A stretch of DNA of 64,000 bases from Hungatella hathewayi (GCA_025149285.1 CP102274.1:4118001-4182000), one strand, 5' to 3'. Counted from the stretch's first letter, positions 15,777 to 25,991 are shown. Program-made: numbers and translations. Notes: generated from the sequence alone by a model not told the origin.

Positions 15777-17546
15777 TTATAATTTTGGTACTTTTTTCAG
15801 GTGATACGGCAGCCGGAGGCTGACCGAAGTACCGGTCCCGATCACGCTGTGAATGGTGACGCCGTATTCCTCCCCGTAGATCAGACGCAGCCGCTCGTGG
15901 ACATTGGGAATTCCGATTCCCGTCAGGTGACGCCGCCTGTCACTGTTTAATAAATCCGCCGTCTCCTCCTGTGACATTCCGTCTCCTTCATCTATGATTT
16001 CGCAGATTAAGTCATCACGCTGCTTTTTCGTAAAAATCCGGATTTTCCCCTCTTTCTTATTCTGGAACGCGTGAAAAAAGGCATTCTCAATAAATGGCTG
16101 CAGAATCAGCTTGGGCACCATGCATTCCATCTCTTCCTCCGCCAGAAAATACTCCACCTCGATGCTGTCGCCGTACCGCACCTGATTAATAAACACATAC
16201 TGCCGGACCAGATCGATTTCCTCCCGCAGCGTGATCTCCTCCTCCATGTTTCCGATCGTTTTCTTTAAAATGGCAATCAGCGCATTAATCGTATCCGAGG
16301 CCTTCTCTGTATTGTTCTCCCACGTAAGATATTTGATGGAAGCCAGTGTATTATACATAAAATGCGGGTTGATCTGCATCTGCAGCGCCTCAATCTCCAG
16401 CCGCCGCCCCCGCTCCTGTTCCTCTATCAGCTGCCGGACATAGCTGTCAATCTCATCCACCATCCGGTTATAGACATCCGCCATCTGCCTTACCTCTGAA
16501 TTTCCCTTTACAGGACTCACTTTTTCGAATCTGCGGTTTTTGAACGTATCCAACTGCTGAATAAAGAAGTTGAGAGGCGACACAATGCGGCGCATAATAA
16601 GGAAAACCACAGCAATGGCCGTCCCTGTGATCAGAAAACCTGCAAACAGGATATTGCGCCTGACTCCTGCGTAAGACCTCAAAAGGGCTGCTTCCTCCAC
16701 CGTATTGACCATGTACATATCCAGCTCCGGGATGTAACCCGATATGACAATCTCCGGTTTATGGTTCCCCTTTACAGTCCGGTAGGTCTCCCCATTCTCC
16801 CTCATTGACTGAACGAGCGAGAGCAGCTTCGGCTCCTCACGCCCCAGGCTGTCTTTCCCGTTGCCTGATACGATCTGTCCGTCGGAAGAGAGAATCACCA
16901 TGCGGCTGCCCTCTGGAACAGCCTCGCTGAACATCTGATAGAACTCCTCCTCCGGAATCGTAATATAGGCCGTGGCAAAGCTTTCACTGGAAGACGGCAG
17001 AAACAGCCTTCTCGCTGCAATTACACATTTCCTGTCCTGAAAATCAGCGGTAATCCCATGGCTTTGATACGTATACTGAAGCCGTCGGCCTGTTTCGCTG
17101 ATCTTCGCGGAGCAGGGCATCTCCTCTATCGCCTCCACCGGCACAGAGATTCGTTCCCCTGTAAACGAGAACGCACTGCCCTGGTTGCTGACCGCGACCA
17201 GATTCTCAGCTGTGCCGGAAGGCACAGAATCGTAATAGACCTTCAGGATATCATACGTCTTGATGAATTTTTCCGTGCCGCAGGCGTCGGCGGCAAGAAA
17301 ATAATTCTTTAAGGCCGGGTCTGTCTCCAACAGCCTTAGCAGCGTTAAGTAAGAGTTATTGTTTTCCTCTACGTTTTTCTTGATATTATCCATCAGCTTT
17401 GCATTTAAAAAGGTGGAGGACTGGATAAAGAGATTTTTCGTAATCCAGTCCGAACTGGCCATCGTGCAGACATTTGTCAGAACAATGCTGCTTACCACTA
17501 CCAGAGACAGTTTAAAGAAGGTTCCCCACCGTATCTGACTCTTCAT
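15777..17546 (-). CDS. YesM-type sensor histidine kinase
   Basis: The 589-residue membrane kinase has a first helix near residues 12-30, an extracytoplasmic sensor (about 35-300), a second helix (about 300-318), HAMP, and the His_kinase dimerisation motif LQMQINPHFMYNTLASIKYL with the phospho-His. The HATPase_c domain ends with GDGMSQEE and GIGIPNVHERL. These kinases sense extracellular sugars, often with help from a binding protein, and pass phosphate to an AraC-type regulator. That regulator is encoded just upstream and overlaps by 4 bp. The sugar ABC operon follows directly downstream. Confidence 0.92.
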   Translation of the reverse strand: MKSQIRWGTFFKLSLVVVSSIVLTNVCTMASSDWITKNLFIQSSTFLNAKLMDNIKKNVEENNNSYLTLLRLLETDPALKNYFLAADACGTEKFIKTYDILKVYYDSVPSGTAENLVAVSNQGSAFSFTGERISVPVEAIEEMPCSAKISETGRRLQYTYQSHGITADFQDRKCVIAARRLFLPSSSESFATAYITIPEEEFYQMFSEAVPEGSRMVILSSDGQIVSGNGKDSLGREEPKLLSLVQSMRENGETYRTVKGNHKPEIVISGYIPELDMYMVNTVEEAALLRSYAGVRRNILFAGFLITGTAIAVVFLIMRRIVSPLNFFIQQLDTFKNRRFEKVSPVKGNSEVRQMADVYNRMVDEIDSYVRQLIEEQERGRRLEIEALQMQINPHFMYNTLASIKYLTWENNTEKASDTINALIAILKKTIGNMEEEITLREEIDLVRQYVFINQVRYGDSIEVEYFLAEEEMECMVPKLILQPFIENAFFHAFQNKKEGKIRIFTKKQRDDLICEIIDEGDGMSQEETADLLNSDRRRHLTGIGIPNVHERLRLIYGEEYGVTIHSVIGTGTSVSLRLPYHLKKVPKL

Positions 17547-19045
17547 AGCGTTTCCCCCCGTCTTTTCGCCCGGTTCCGGTATGTATGCGGAGAATATCCG
17601 GTCTGCTTCTTAAAGACCTTTCCAAAATAGCTCTGATCCGTATACCCAATCTCCTGCGCGATCTCTGACAGAGAAAGTTCCGAGGAGGAAAGCAGCTCTT
17701 TCGCCTTTTCCACCCGGATCGAGTTGAGAAATTCATTGATCCCCTGCCCCATGTGGGAAGAAAAATAAGAGGAAAGGTACGAGTAATTCATATTGAAATC
17801 TGCAGCCAGCGTCTTCAGTGTCACCGGTTCACTGTAATGGAGGTACAGATACTCAGTAATCCTTAAGTAAAGACCATTTCCCCTCGCCTCCTCTGTGATC
17901 TGCTCTATCTCCTGATAAATCGCGGTAATGGCATCAATGAGTCCATCCAGGCTGTCTGTGGTGCCAATGGAGGTCAGAAAGGACAGCTTTCTTTCCTCCA
18001 GCTGGGGAGGACAGAATTCATTCTCATTCAGCTCGAAAATCGTATTGTAGAGCGTGCTTTCCATCAGCTTCTTCACGGACACCTCTCCGACCGCCATGCC
18101 CCGCAGAGAGTTTAAGTAATTCACCAGAACCGCTCCTGCAGTTCCTGCTTTCTGCTGACGCACCAGATCGCACACAGTTTTCTGATCCAGAGCTGGAAGC
18201 TGCGGCAGCCCGGTTTCCCGCAGATCGAGATAGTCTTTCCGGCTATCGAAAAAACGGCAGGAAAACAGCTCCGATAGTTTTTGCGCCTCCGCCTCCAGTG
18301 AGTCTCCCTTTCCGTAGGGCGGGCTTATAATCATCTCAATATTGCGCAGATAATCAATACCGTCAGCCATCATCTTATGCAGCTTTTCCTCAAACATTTC
18401 CGGATAAAAGCAGCCGATTGTATAGATATATACCTGGCTTTTTTTCAGCATGAAGCTGTCAAGATAAAACCGTCCAAATGCCTCTTTCATCAGTTCTTCC
18501 ATATGGCCGATCGTAAGCTCCTGTTTGTTGGTTGCTCCCTGCAGAATCTTTCCCGGCTGAATGGCAATCAGATAGTAGGAGGCATAGCCGTCACTCGTTT
18601 CCCAGCTCTCCTCCTCTTTACCGGCTTTTCCGGGATCTTTGGCGTGGATGACCCCCTTCTTTCTGCCTATGTGGCGGAGCGCCTTAAGCAGATAATCGGA
18701 TTCCAGCTCCGGTTTCAGGATATAATCGAACACTCCATACTTAAAAGCACTTTTGACGTATTCAAAATCCTGGTATCCGCTCAGTATGATCGTGGACACC
18801 TCCGGATATTTTAAATTCACGGTGTGCAGCAGCTCTAACCCGTTCATCCGCGGCATCATGATGTCGCAGATCATCATATGAGGCAGGCTCTGTTCCAGAA
18901 AATCCAGCGCCTCCTCCCCGTTGGTCACTTCACCAATAATCTCGAACTCATCACCCTCCTGTTCGATAATATAGCGAAGCGCCTTTCTGACCAGAAGTTC
19001 GTCTTCCACGATCAGAATTTTACATTTATCACCCTCGTATCCCAT
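17543..19045 (-). CDS. YesN-type response regulator with AraC DNA-binding domain
   Basis: This regulator of about 500 residues has an N-terminal receiver (CKILIVEDELLVRKAL, phospho-Asp in MMICDIMMPRMNG, Lys in YILKPE). A long variable middle section follows, then two HTH motifs of the AraC family at the C-terminus (ITEYLYLHYSEPVTLKTLAA and LSLSEIAQEIGYTDQSYFGK). It should activate the adjacent sugar ABC operon after phosphorylation by the kinase it overlaps. I chose ATG 19045 because AGGGAGG precedes it by 11 bp; TTG 19081 or ATG 19075 would add up to 12 residues. A TGTAA-N4-TTACA operator sits within its promoter. Confidence 0.9.
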   Translation of the reverse strand: MGYEGDKCKILIVEDELLVRKALRYIIEQEGDEFEIIGEVTNGEEALDFLEQSLPHMMICDIMMPRMNGLELLHTVNLKYPEVSTIILSGYQDFEYVKSAFKYGVFDYILKPELESDYLLKALRHIGRKKGVIHAKDPGKAGKEEESWETSDGYASYYLIAIQPGKILQGATNKQELTIGHMEELMKEAFGRFYLDSFMLKKSQVYIYTIGCFYPEMFEEKLHKMMADGIDYLRNIEMIISPPYGKGDSLEAEAQKLSELFSCRFFDSRKDYLDLRETGLPQLPALDQKTVCDLVRQQKAGTAGAVLVNYLNSLRGMAVGEVSVKKLMESTLYNTIFELNENEFCPPQLEERKLSFLTSIGTTDSLDGLIDAITAIYQEIEQITEEARGNGLYLRITEYLYLHYSEPVTLKTLAADFNMNYSYLSSYFSSHMGQGINEFLNSIRVEKAKELLSSSELSLSEIAQEIGYTDQSYFGKVFKKQTGYSPHTYRNRAKRRGETL

Positions 19046-19116
19046 GTTACCGTATTCCTCCCTGTACTTTCCCATAGTCAAACATCTGCTGTCTGCGGAA
19101 ATAATCCTTCTGTACT

Positions 19117-19146
19117 AGTATAACTCCTGTAAGCATTTACAAACAA
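19117..19146 (-). promoter_or_regulatory. Promoter of the YesN/YesM genes with embedded operator
   Basis: On the - strand TTGTTT and TATACT (19122-19117) are 18 bp apart. The palindrome TGTAAGCATTTACA (19128-19141) fills the spacer, where a bound repressor would block RNA polymerase. Confidence 0.6.
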
Positions 19147-19189
19147 CCACGGTTCTTGTACAGAATTTGTTAAAATTATAATCTGGGGA

Positions 19190-19243
19190 TTGTATTATTT
19201 ATCAGTTGATTGTATAATAAAAGCAATATGTAAATACTTACAT
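19190..19243 (+). promoter_or_regulatory. Promoter and operator of the LacI regulator-uxaC genes
   Basis: TTGTAT (19190-19195) and TATAAT (19213-19218) are 17 bp apart. The perfect palindrome ATGTAAATACTTACAT (19228-19243) covers the expected transcription start and shares its TGTAA-N4-TTACA core with 19128-19141 and 11886-11899. Autoregulation by the LacI protein encoded next is likely. Confidence 0.72.
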
Positions 19244-19262
19244 TTTCTCGGGAGGTGATGTT

Positions 19263-20264
19263 TTGAATATCTACGATGTATCGGAACGGGCGAACGTTTC
19301 CATCGCCACCGTTTCCCGCGTCATTAACGGAAATCCCAATGTCAGTGAGAAAACGCGGAACCGGGTTCTGGCCGTCATGGAGGAGCTGGGCTACACACCT
19401 AATGTATTTGCCAGAAGCCTGGGGCTGGGTACCATGCGCACCATCGGCATCATGTGTGCAGATTCTTCCGACCCCTGGCTGGCTGGTGCCATCTACTATC
19501 TGGAACAGGAACTGCGCCGAAACGGATACGATTCCCTCCTCTGCTGCAGCGGTTACTTACCGGAGACGAAAAAGAAATATTTAGAACTGCTTCTCTCCAA
19601 GCGGGTGGATGCTGTTATCCTGGCCGGCTCCCATTACGTGGAGGCAAAGCAAAAGGATAACGCGTATCTCCTGGAGGCCTCAAAAGAGCTTCCTGTTATG
19701 CTGGTGAATGGCTGTCTGGAAGGAAAACAGATTTACAGCACTGTGTGTGACGACCGGACCGCGGTTTATGAATCGGTCACCAGACTGATTCAATCCGGCC
19801 ATACATCGGTCCTTTATCTGTACGCAGGCAGTTCCTACAGCAATTTACAGAAGCTGGCCGGTTATCACGATGCCTGTGCAGCAGCCGGTCTGATCATCCG
19901 CGACGATCTGATACGTATATGTCCTAAGGATTTGGACGGTACGGAAGAGCTTTTACAATCTCTCGCCGCAGCCGGGATCAAATTCGACGCCGTCTTCGCT
20001 GCGGAAGACGTCATGGCAGTGGGGGCAGTCAAATACGCATGCAGGGCCGGGATCAAAATTCCGGAAGAAATGAATATCATCGGGTATAATAACTCTATCC
20101 TGGCACGCTGTACCGATCCGGAGCTGACGACTGTAGATAATAAGGTGGAATCGCTCTGTACTACTACCGTCACTACCCTCATGAAGGTCTTAGAAGGCGG
20201 AAACGTTCCGGTGAAAACCACGATCTCCGCAGAACTTATCAAACGCGGTACTACTAATTTTTAA
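19263..20264 (+). CDS. LacI-family transcriptional regulator of the uronate locus
   Basis: The 333-residue repressor has an N-terminal LacI HTH ([32 protein letters not shown], hinge near RSLGLGT) and a periplasmic-binding-like effector domain (about 60-330). The start is a TTG at 19263 preceded by GGGAGGTGATG; an ATG at 19258 is out of frame. It is followed 32 bp later by uronate isomerase and faces the YesN/YesM genes. Three copies of one palindrome (its own promoter, the YesN promoter, the IclR gene promoter) are its most likely binding sites. Confidence 0.9.
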   Translation: MNIYDVSERANVSIATVSRVINGNPNVSEKTRNRVLAVMEELGYTPNVFARSLGLGTMRTIGIMCADSSDPWLAGAIYYLEQELRRNGYDSLLCCSGYLPETKKKYLELLLSKRVDAVILAGSHYVEAKQKDNAYLLEASKELPVMLVNGCLEGKQIYSTVCDDRTAVYESVTRLIQSGHTSVLYLYAGSSYSNLQKLAGYHDACAAAGLIIRDDLIRICPKDLDGTEELLQSLAAAGIKFDAVFAAEDVMAVGAVKYACRAGIKIPEEMNIIGYNNSILARCTDPELTTVDNKVESLCTTTVTTLMKVLEGGNVPVKTTISAELIKRGTTNF

Positions 20265-20296
20265 TCTATATATCTATATTTAAGGAGGATTTTCAA

Positions 20297-21700
20297 ATGA
20301 AACAGTTTATGGACAAGGATTTTTTACTGTCTACGGATGCGGCTTTAAACCTCTTCCACAACTATGCGGAGAAGATGCCTATCGTGGATTATCACTGCCA
20401 CATCAATCCGCAGGAAATCTACGAGGACCGCAAATTCGACAACATCACTCAGGTATGGCTGGGCGGCGACCATTATAAATGGCGTCAGATGCGTTCCAAC
20501 GGCGTAGACGAAAAATATATTACCGGCGATGCTACAGACAGGGAGAAATTCCAGAAATGGGCGGAGACTCTGCCGAAGCTGATCGGCAATCCACTGTACC
20601 ACTGGAGTCATTTAGAGCTTCAGAGATATTTTGGATTTACAGGATATTTAAACGGCGACACCGCAGAGGAAGTCTGGAACTTATGTAATGAAAAACTCAG
20701 CCAGGATTCCATGAGCGTCCGTAATTTGATCCGTCAGTCTAAAGTAACCTTAATCTGTACCACGGATGATCCTGCCGATACGCTGGAATGGCATCAGAAG
20801 CTGGCTGCGGATGATTCCTTTGAAGTAAAGGTACTCCCGGCATGGCGGCCGGACAAGGCCATGAACATTGAAAAAGCTGATTTTGCCGCTTACATGGCAA
20901 AGCTGGCGAAAGCAGCCGGCATCGAGATTACTGATTTTGCTTCCCTAAAGCTGGCGCTTAAGAACCGCATGGAATTCTTCGCTTCCCAGGGATGCAGCGT
21001 ATCCGATCACGCTCTTGAATACGTTATGTACGTTCCGGCAGATGACGTCGAACTGGATACCATCTTCGCAAAGGGTCTGGCCGGCGAACCGGTCTCCCGC
21101 GAGGATGAATTAAAGTATAAAACTGCATTCATGCTCTTCGTGGCAAAAGAATACAACCGCATGGGCTGGGTGATGCAGCTGCACTATGGCTGCAAGCGCG
21201 ACAACAATGCGATGATGTATGCCAACCTGGGACCGGATACCGGCTTTGACTGCATTAATAACTACGCACCATCAGCACAGATGGCTGATTTCTTAAACGC
21301 GCTCAGTGCCACAGACGAGATTCCGAAAACGATCATCTATTCCCTGAATCCTAATGATAACGCCTCCATCGGCACCATCATTGGCTGCTTCCAGAGCAAA
21401 TACCCGGGTAAGATCCAGCAGGGTTCCGCCTGGTGGTTCAACGATCACAAGACAGGCATGACTGAGCAGATGACTTCCCTGGCAAACTTAGGCTGCCTCG
21501 GCAACTTCATCGGTATGCTGACCGACTCCAGAAGCTTCTTATCTTACACGAGACATGAGTATTTCAGAAGAATTCTCTGTGAGCTTGTAGGCGGCTGGGT
21601 AGATAACGGAGAGTATCCGGATGATCAGAAGGCGCTGAAAGAGATTATTGAAGGGATTTCCTATTACAATACCGTGAAGTACTTTGGTTTTGAAGTGTAA
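20297..21700 (+). CDS. uxaC: Glucuronate/galacturonate isomerase (uronate isomerase)
   Basis: The 467-residue amidohydrolase-fold enzyme interconverts D-glucuronate with D-fructuronate, or D-galacturonate with D-tagaturonate, the first step of hexuronate breakdown. Diagnostic stretches are MPIVDYHCHINPQEIYEDRK, WLGGDHYKWRQMRSNGV, LPAWRPDKAMNI, LHYGCKRDNNAMM and GMLTDSRSFLSYTRHEYFRR. It follows the LacI gene in one transcript and ends in a terminator. Downstream pathway steps seen in the window are KDG kinase and KDPG aldolase. The reductase and dehydratase (uxaB/uxuB, uxaA/uxuA) are not here. Confidence 0.96.
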   Translation: MKQFMDKDFLLSTDAALNLFHNYAEKMPIVDYHCHINPQEIYEDRKFDNITQVWLGGDHYKWRQMRSNGVDEKYITGDATDREKFQKWAETLPKLIGNPLYHWSHLELQRYFGFTGYLNGDTAEEVWNLCNEKLSQDSMSVRNLIRQSKVTLICTTDDPADTLEWHQKLAADDSFEVKVLPAWRPDKAMNIEKADFAAYMAKLAKAAGIEITDFASLKLALKNRMEFFASQGCSVSDHALEYVMYVPADDVELDTIFAKGLAGEPVSREDELKYKTAFMLFVAKEYNRMGWVMQLHYGCKRDNNAMMYANLGPDTGFDCINNYAPSAQMADFLNALSATDEIPKTIIYSLNPNDNASIGTIIGCFQSKYPGKIQQGSAWWFNDHKTGMTEQMTSLANLGCLGNFIGMLTDSRSFLSYTRHEYFRRILCELVGGWVDNGEYPDDQKALKEIIEGISYYNTVKYFGFEV

Positions 21701-21717
21701 TCTGTAATTCTAATTCA

Positions 21718-21768
21718 AAAGTGCTGCCGCATCCAGAACGGGACATTCGGGTGCAGCAGCACTTTTTA
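21718..21768 (+). terminator. Terminator of uxaC
   Basis: AAAAGTGCTGC and GCAGCAGCACTTTTT form a long stem with small internal mismatches, followed by a T run. Confidence 0.85.
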
Positions 21769-21792
21769 TTCCGAAAACAACTTCTGGCAGAC

Positions 21793-21975
21793 TCATGAAA
21801 TACCCTGGAGTTTAATACTATGATCGGCAACTACCATTTTTAATAAGTCTATGTCAGCTTTCATCTCCCGTATACTATCACCTGCGGCCTCAAACCGATT
21901 CGCCGCAGGAACAAAATTTTCGAGAATCAACCTGATCTGCGGCCTTATCTCGTTTTCGAGACTTAATTTAATCAT
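21793..21975 (-). CDS. Doubtful small protein, coiled-coil-like
   Basis: A 60-residue ORF (MIKLSLENEIRPQIRLILEN...) has alternating hydrophobic and charged residues over its second half. It is divergent from the next small ORF and only 8 bp from it. No family is recognised. The composition differs a little from neighbouring genes, and the pair may be a remnant of a larger acquired module. Confidence 0.35.
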   Translation of the reverse strand: MIKLSLENEIRPQIRLILENFVPAANRFEAAGDSIREMKADIDLLKMVVADHSIKLQGIS

Positions 21976-21983
21976 GGTAAGAA

Positions 21984-22247
21984 ATGAAACAAAAATATAT
22001 AGCGGGCAAACTTGGAGTTTCTCCTGCTAACTTCAGCAGATTAATAGCCTCCGAAAAGGACAGCTTAAGATTAATGAAAGCCAAGGAGATTCTTAATACC
22101 ATCGGATACGATATCGATATAACAATCGTACCTGCAGGCTCTCAGGTGAACGACAGCCCTTCAGACGGGCCGGATAATCCACTGCTTATCGATCCTGCTG
22201 CCCCTGCAACAGCCTCATCCGTTTCATCTGCTCCCCCAGAAGTCTGA
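21984..22247 (+). CDS. Doubtful small HTH-like protein
   Basis: An 87-residue ORF begins MKQKYIAGKLGVSPANFSRL, which reads like a Cro/XRE-type helix-turn-helix, followed by LMKAKEILNTIGYDIDI and a Pro/Ser/Ala-rich tail. The tail overlaps the convergent APH-fold gene by 62 bp and looks unconstrained. A stop codon lies two codons upstream, so the ORF cannot be longer, and no good ribosome binding site is seen. It may be the truncated end of a former antitoxin-like or phage-like regulator. Confidence 0.4.
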   Translation: MKQKYIAGKLGVSPANFSRLIASEKDSLRLMKAKEILNTIGYDIDITIVPAGSQVNDSPSDGPDNPLLIDPAAPATASSVSSAPPEV

Positions 22248-23163
22248 CTCCGCGCTCGTACATCTCCATTGTATCATAATGCCTGTATTCACACTCCAGC
22301 GCCTGTAATACAGCCATATAAACGTCGTACCACAGTGCCCTGCGCTCCTCAGACTCTGTCAGACGCTCTTTGCCGTATCCTTTTCGGAAGCAGATATCCA
22401 CATCAAAGGTCCGGAAGCCAACCTCCAGCAGCGGATCGCCCCACAGGCTCCGTTCCCAGTCGATGATTCCCGTCACACATATGCCATCCGTAAAGATATT
22501 GCCTGCCCAGATATCCCAGTGTACCAGACAAGGGGTTTTCACCTCTTCAAAGAATCTTCGGTCTTTTTCAAGGCATTCCAGAATTTCTCCGGCGGATACC
22601 TTCAGATCCACCGCCCGTGCCTCTGCATCCTCGATTCCCATTTCCATCATCCGCCGGAATACCGGGAACCACTCCTCTCCCTGACACTCCTGCTGACCAG
22701 GAAGGCCAAAACGCGGACAGATGATCTCATTGATCCGCCGGTTTACTTCCCCTGTCTCTTTTTTAATGGCATTTATATTTTCTTCCGGCAGGTTCTCACG
22801 GATAGAATACAGGCTGTTCCCCCTCAGTTTTTCCATAAGGAAATACGGGGAAGGGCAGATTGACCGGCTGTCATCATACCCATAAACCAGCGGGACCGGA
22901 ATATCCGGGTTCGCCGCCGCCATTTTCATGGACTCCGTCTCGGCAAACATAATATTTTTCTCATAAGACATTACCGGAACTTCATCGGGAGGAGCCACCT
23001 TCAGAATCACGCTCCTGCCGCTCAGCAGCGTAATCTCATAGGCTACATTGAAATACCCTTCCGTCAGCTCCTCATATTCCGCCATCCGGTCATCTGGGAA
23101 AAACTTTTCTGCTATCTTTTGAACAATCTCCCTGCTCTGCCGGTTCTTTGTCAGACTCTCCAC
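22186..23163 (-). CDS. APH-fold small-molecule phosphotransferase
   Basis: The protein of about 325 residues is of the aminoglycoside phosphotransferase/choline kinase fold (PF01636). The ATP-binding lobe contains SVILKVAPP. The catalytic loop is CLVHWDIWAGNIF (the HxDxxxxN pattern), and the metal motif is GIIDWERSLWGDP. Such proteins phosphorylate diverse hydroxyl compounds, and antibiotic resistance should not be assumed. The start is uncertain: GTG 23163 has GAGGAG at good spacing, while GTG 23172 lies only 2 bp from it. It overlaps the end of the M42 peptidase gene and is probably co-transcribed with it. Confidence 0.82.
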   Translation of the reverse strand: MESLTKNRQSREIVQKIAEKFFPDDRMAEYEELTEGYFNVAYEITLLSGRSVILKVAPPDEVPVMSYEKNIMFAETESMKMAAANPDIPVPLVYGYDDSRSICPSPYFLMEKLRGNSLYSIRENLPEENINAIKKETGEVNRRINEIICPRFGLPGQQECQGEEWFPVFRRMMEMGIEDAEARAVDLKVSAGEILECLEKDRRFFEEVKTPCLVHWDIWAGNIFTDGICVTGIIDWERSLWGDPLLEVGFRTFDVDICFRKGYGKERLTESEERRALWYDVYMAVLQALECEYRHYDTMEMYERGVRLLGEQMKRMRLLQGQQDR

Positions 23164-24194
23164 GCTGCACACATCTCCTCATATTTCACCAGAAATTCCG
23201 CAATCAGATCGATACAGCCTTCCACATCCTTCTCATCCGCCATCTCTGCCGGATGATGCATATAGCGCAGCGGAATCGACACCAGCACCACCGGGATTCC
23301 CTCTCCGGCAAAATGAATCTTATCCGCATCCGTATAACTCAGTCTGCTGGCTGCCTCCGTCTGTACCTCAATACCAATCCCGGAAGCACATTCCCGCATC
23401 ATGCGGTTTAATCGTTTGGAGACAATGGGACTGTTGCAGAGTACCGGGCCTCCCCCCAGCCTCACCTCACCGGAGTCCGCCGCATTCATACCCAAACAGT
23501 CACTGGTATACGTCACGTCCACCACGACAGCCAGATCAGGCTTCACTCTGGCTGCCGTCCAGCAGGCGCCGTTTTTCGTCGTCTCCTCACCCACTGTAGC
23601 AGCGCTATAGACGCCGCTTGTACAGCCTCGCTTTCCTGCCTTTTTGAATGCCTCCATGATAATATATACCCCAAGCCTGTCATCCAGCGCCCGGCTTACA
23701 AAACGGCCTCCTGCAATTTTCTGCATTCCCGTGTCCAGGATAACCGGAGCACCGGGATTCACCAGCCTGCACGCCTCTTCCTTCGAATCAACGCCGATAT
23801 CGACAAGAAAGTCCGAAGTTTTTAACCCGCCTTCTTTTTTGAATAAATCACGGTACGATTCCACAACGCCGAAAACAGGCCCCTGCTCTGTCATAACCTT
23901 TACCCGGTGGCCCGGATAGGTAGCCGGAATGATGCCTCCGCGGTCGATAACCAGCAGCCTTCCCTGTTCATTCACTGCGGTTACCATGAGCCCGATCTCA
24001 TCCAGATGGGCTGTCATCAGAATTTTAAGACGGCTCTCCGGGTTCAGGACGCATACCGTGTCCCCGATTTCATCCGTTCGCAGTTCATCGGCCAGCGGCT
24101 CCATATACTTTCGGACAACCGCCTGGCCCTCTTCCTCAAACCCGGACACGGTTACCGCTTCCAGGAGCTCCTCTAAAAACCTTTCGTCTGTCAT
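23151..24194 (-). CDS. M42-family metallo-aminopeptidase (FrvX/glutamyl aminopeptidase-like)
   Basis: This dinuclear metallopeptidase of about 347 residues shows its ligands in order: His in ILMTAHLDEIGLMV, Asp in FVSRALDDRLGVYI, the Glu pair in ATVGEETTKNGA, Asp in VVVDVTYTSD, and His in PLRYMHHPAEM. M42 enzymes trim N-terminal residues from peptides in the cytoplasm, and some cluster with sugar operons (FrvX). ATG 24194 follows AAAGGA; an upstream TTG adds three residues. It lies 42 bp after the LacI gene on the same strand. Confidence 0.9.
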   Translation of the reverse strand: MTDERFLEELLEAVTVSGFEEEGQAVVRKYMEPLADELRTDEIGDTVCVLNPESRLKILMTAHLDEIGLMVTAVNEQGRLLVIDRGGIIPATYPGHRVKVMTEQGPVFGVVESYRDLFKKEGGLKTSDFLVDIGVDSKEEACRLVNPGAPVILDTGMQKIAGGRFVSRALDDRLGVYIIMEAFKKAGKRGCTSGVYSAATVGEETTKNGACWTAARVKPDLAVVVDVTYTSDCLGMNAADSGEVRLGGGPVLCNSPIVSKRLNRMMRECASGIGIEVQTEAASRLSYTDADKIHFAGEGIPVVLVSIPLRYMHHPAEMADEKDVEGCIDLIAEFLVKYEEMCAAWRV

Positions 24195-24236
24195 ATTTAT
24201 CAAGTCCTTTCTTTTAAACCAAAAGCAAATGCGCCC

Positions 24237-25247
<1,011 letters not shown>

Positions 25248-25270
25248 TTATTCCCCAGATATAAACAAAT

Positions 25271-25309
25271 ATCACGGCAGGCCTGCGTCTTTCTTTTTCC
25301 TGCCGTGAT
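25271..25309. terminator. Hairpin after pgmB
   Basis: ATCACGGCAGG pairs perfectly with CCTGCCGTGAT over 11 bp around a 17-nt loop. The T tract is weak on the - strand (ATATTTG), so this may be an imperfect terminator. Confidence 0.65.
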
Positions 25310-25337
25310 ACAAGTATAACATACCTATGATGTCTTA

Positions 25338-25991
25338 TCAATTGCAAGCCGATAAATGGGTTGCCGTCAAAAGATCCTGAAACGTTCTCAAATGATAGTC
25401 TGCCAGTTCGCAGTCTGCCGCATCGCCGATACCGGCTCCTGTCATACCTCCTGCTTTGGCCGCCGCAAGACCGGCCCTGGCATCCTCTACCACCAGACAG
25501 TCTTCCGGTTTCTCACCGATCAGCTTTGCAGCCAGCAGAAAGACTTCCGGATCCGGTTTGGAGCGGGTAATCTGATTCCCGTCTGAAACGGCGTCAAAGT
25601 AGTCCCCAAGTCCCAGCTGTCCCAGGATAAAGCCGGCATTTTTGCTGGAGGAACCGATAGCCAGCTTTAACCCCCTCTTTCTCAGCTCATCCATGGTCGC
25701 CTTCACCTCCGGAGCCAAATCCGCCGGTGACATATTTTTAAGCAGCTCTTTGTAAATTTCATTCTTTTCTGTTGTGTATCGTTCCTTTTCCTCTTCGCTC
25801 ATAGTGCCGTCATACTTTTCGAGTATAATCTCGAAGCTTTCCCTGCGGCTGACTCCGCGCAGCCGGTTGTTGATGGTCTCGTCAAAGCAGATCCCCAGCT
25901 TATCCGCCACCTGTTTCCATGCCTGATAGTGGTATTTGTCCGTATGGCAGATCACGCCATCCAGATCGAAGATGATTCCGCGGTATTTCAT
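25338..25991 (-). CDS. pgmB: Beta-phosphoglucomutase
   Basis: The 217-residue HAD-superfamily mutase has the nucleophile motif FDLDGVICHTDKYHYQAW (D9 nucleophile, D11 acid/base), the beta-PGM-specific LRGVSRRESFEIIL, SSSKN as motif II, and VVEDARAGLAAAKAGGM for metal binding. It converts beta-glucose-1-phosphate to glucose-6-phosphate. That is the product expected from an inverting GH65 phosphorylase, which the same operon encodes. It overlaps the transporter gene by 4 bp (ATGA). Confidence 0.95.
   Translation of the reverse strand: MKYRGIIFDLDGVICHTDKYHYQAWKQVADKLGICFDETINNRLRGVSRRESFEIILEKYDGTMSEEEKERYTTEKNEIYKELLKNMSPADLAPEVKATMDELRKRGLKLAIGSSSKNAGFILGQLGLGDYFDAVSDGNQITRSKPDPEVFLLAAKLIGEKPEDCLVVEDARAGLAAAKAGGMTGAGIGDAADCELADYHLRTFQDLLTATHLSACN

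Noticed and set aside
22186..23163. Antibiotic-resistance aminoglycoside kinase
   Set aside because: Only the general APH fold is visible; no subtype-specific motif supports resistance.
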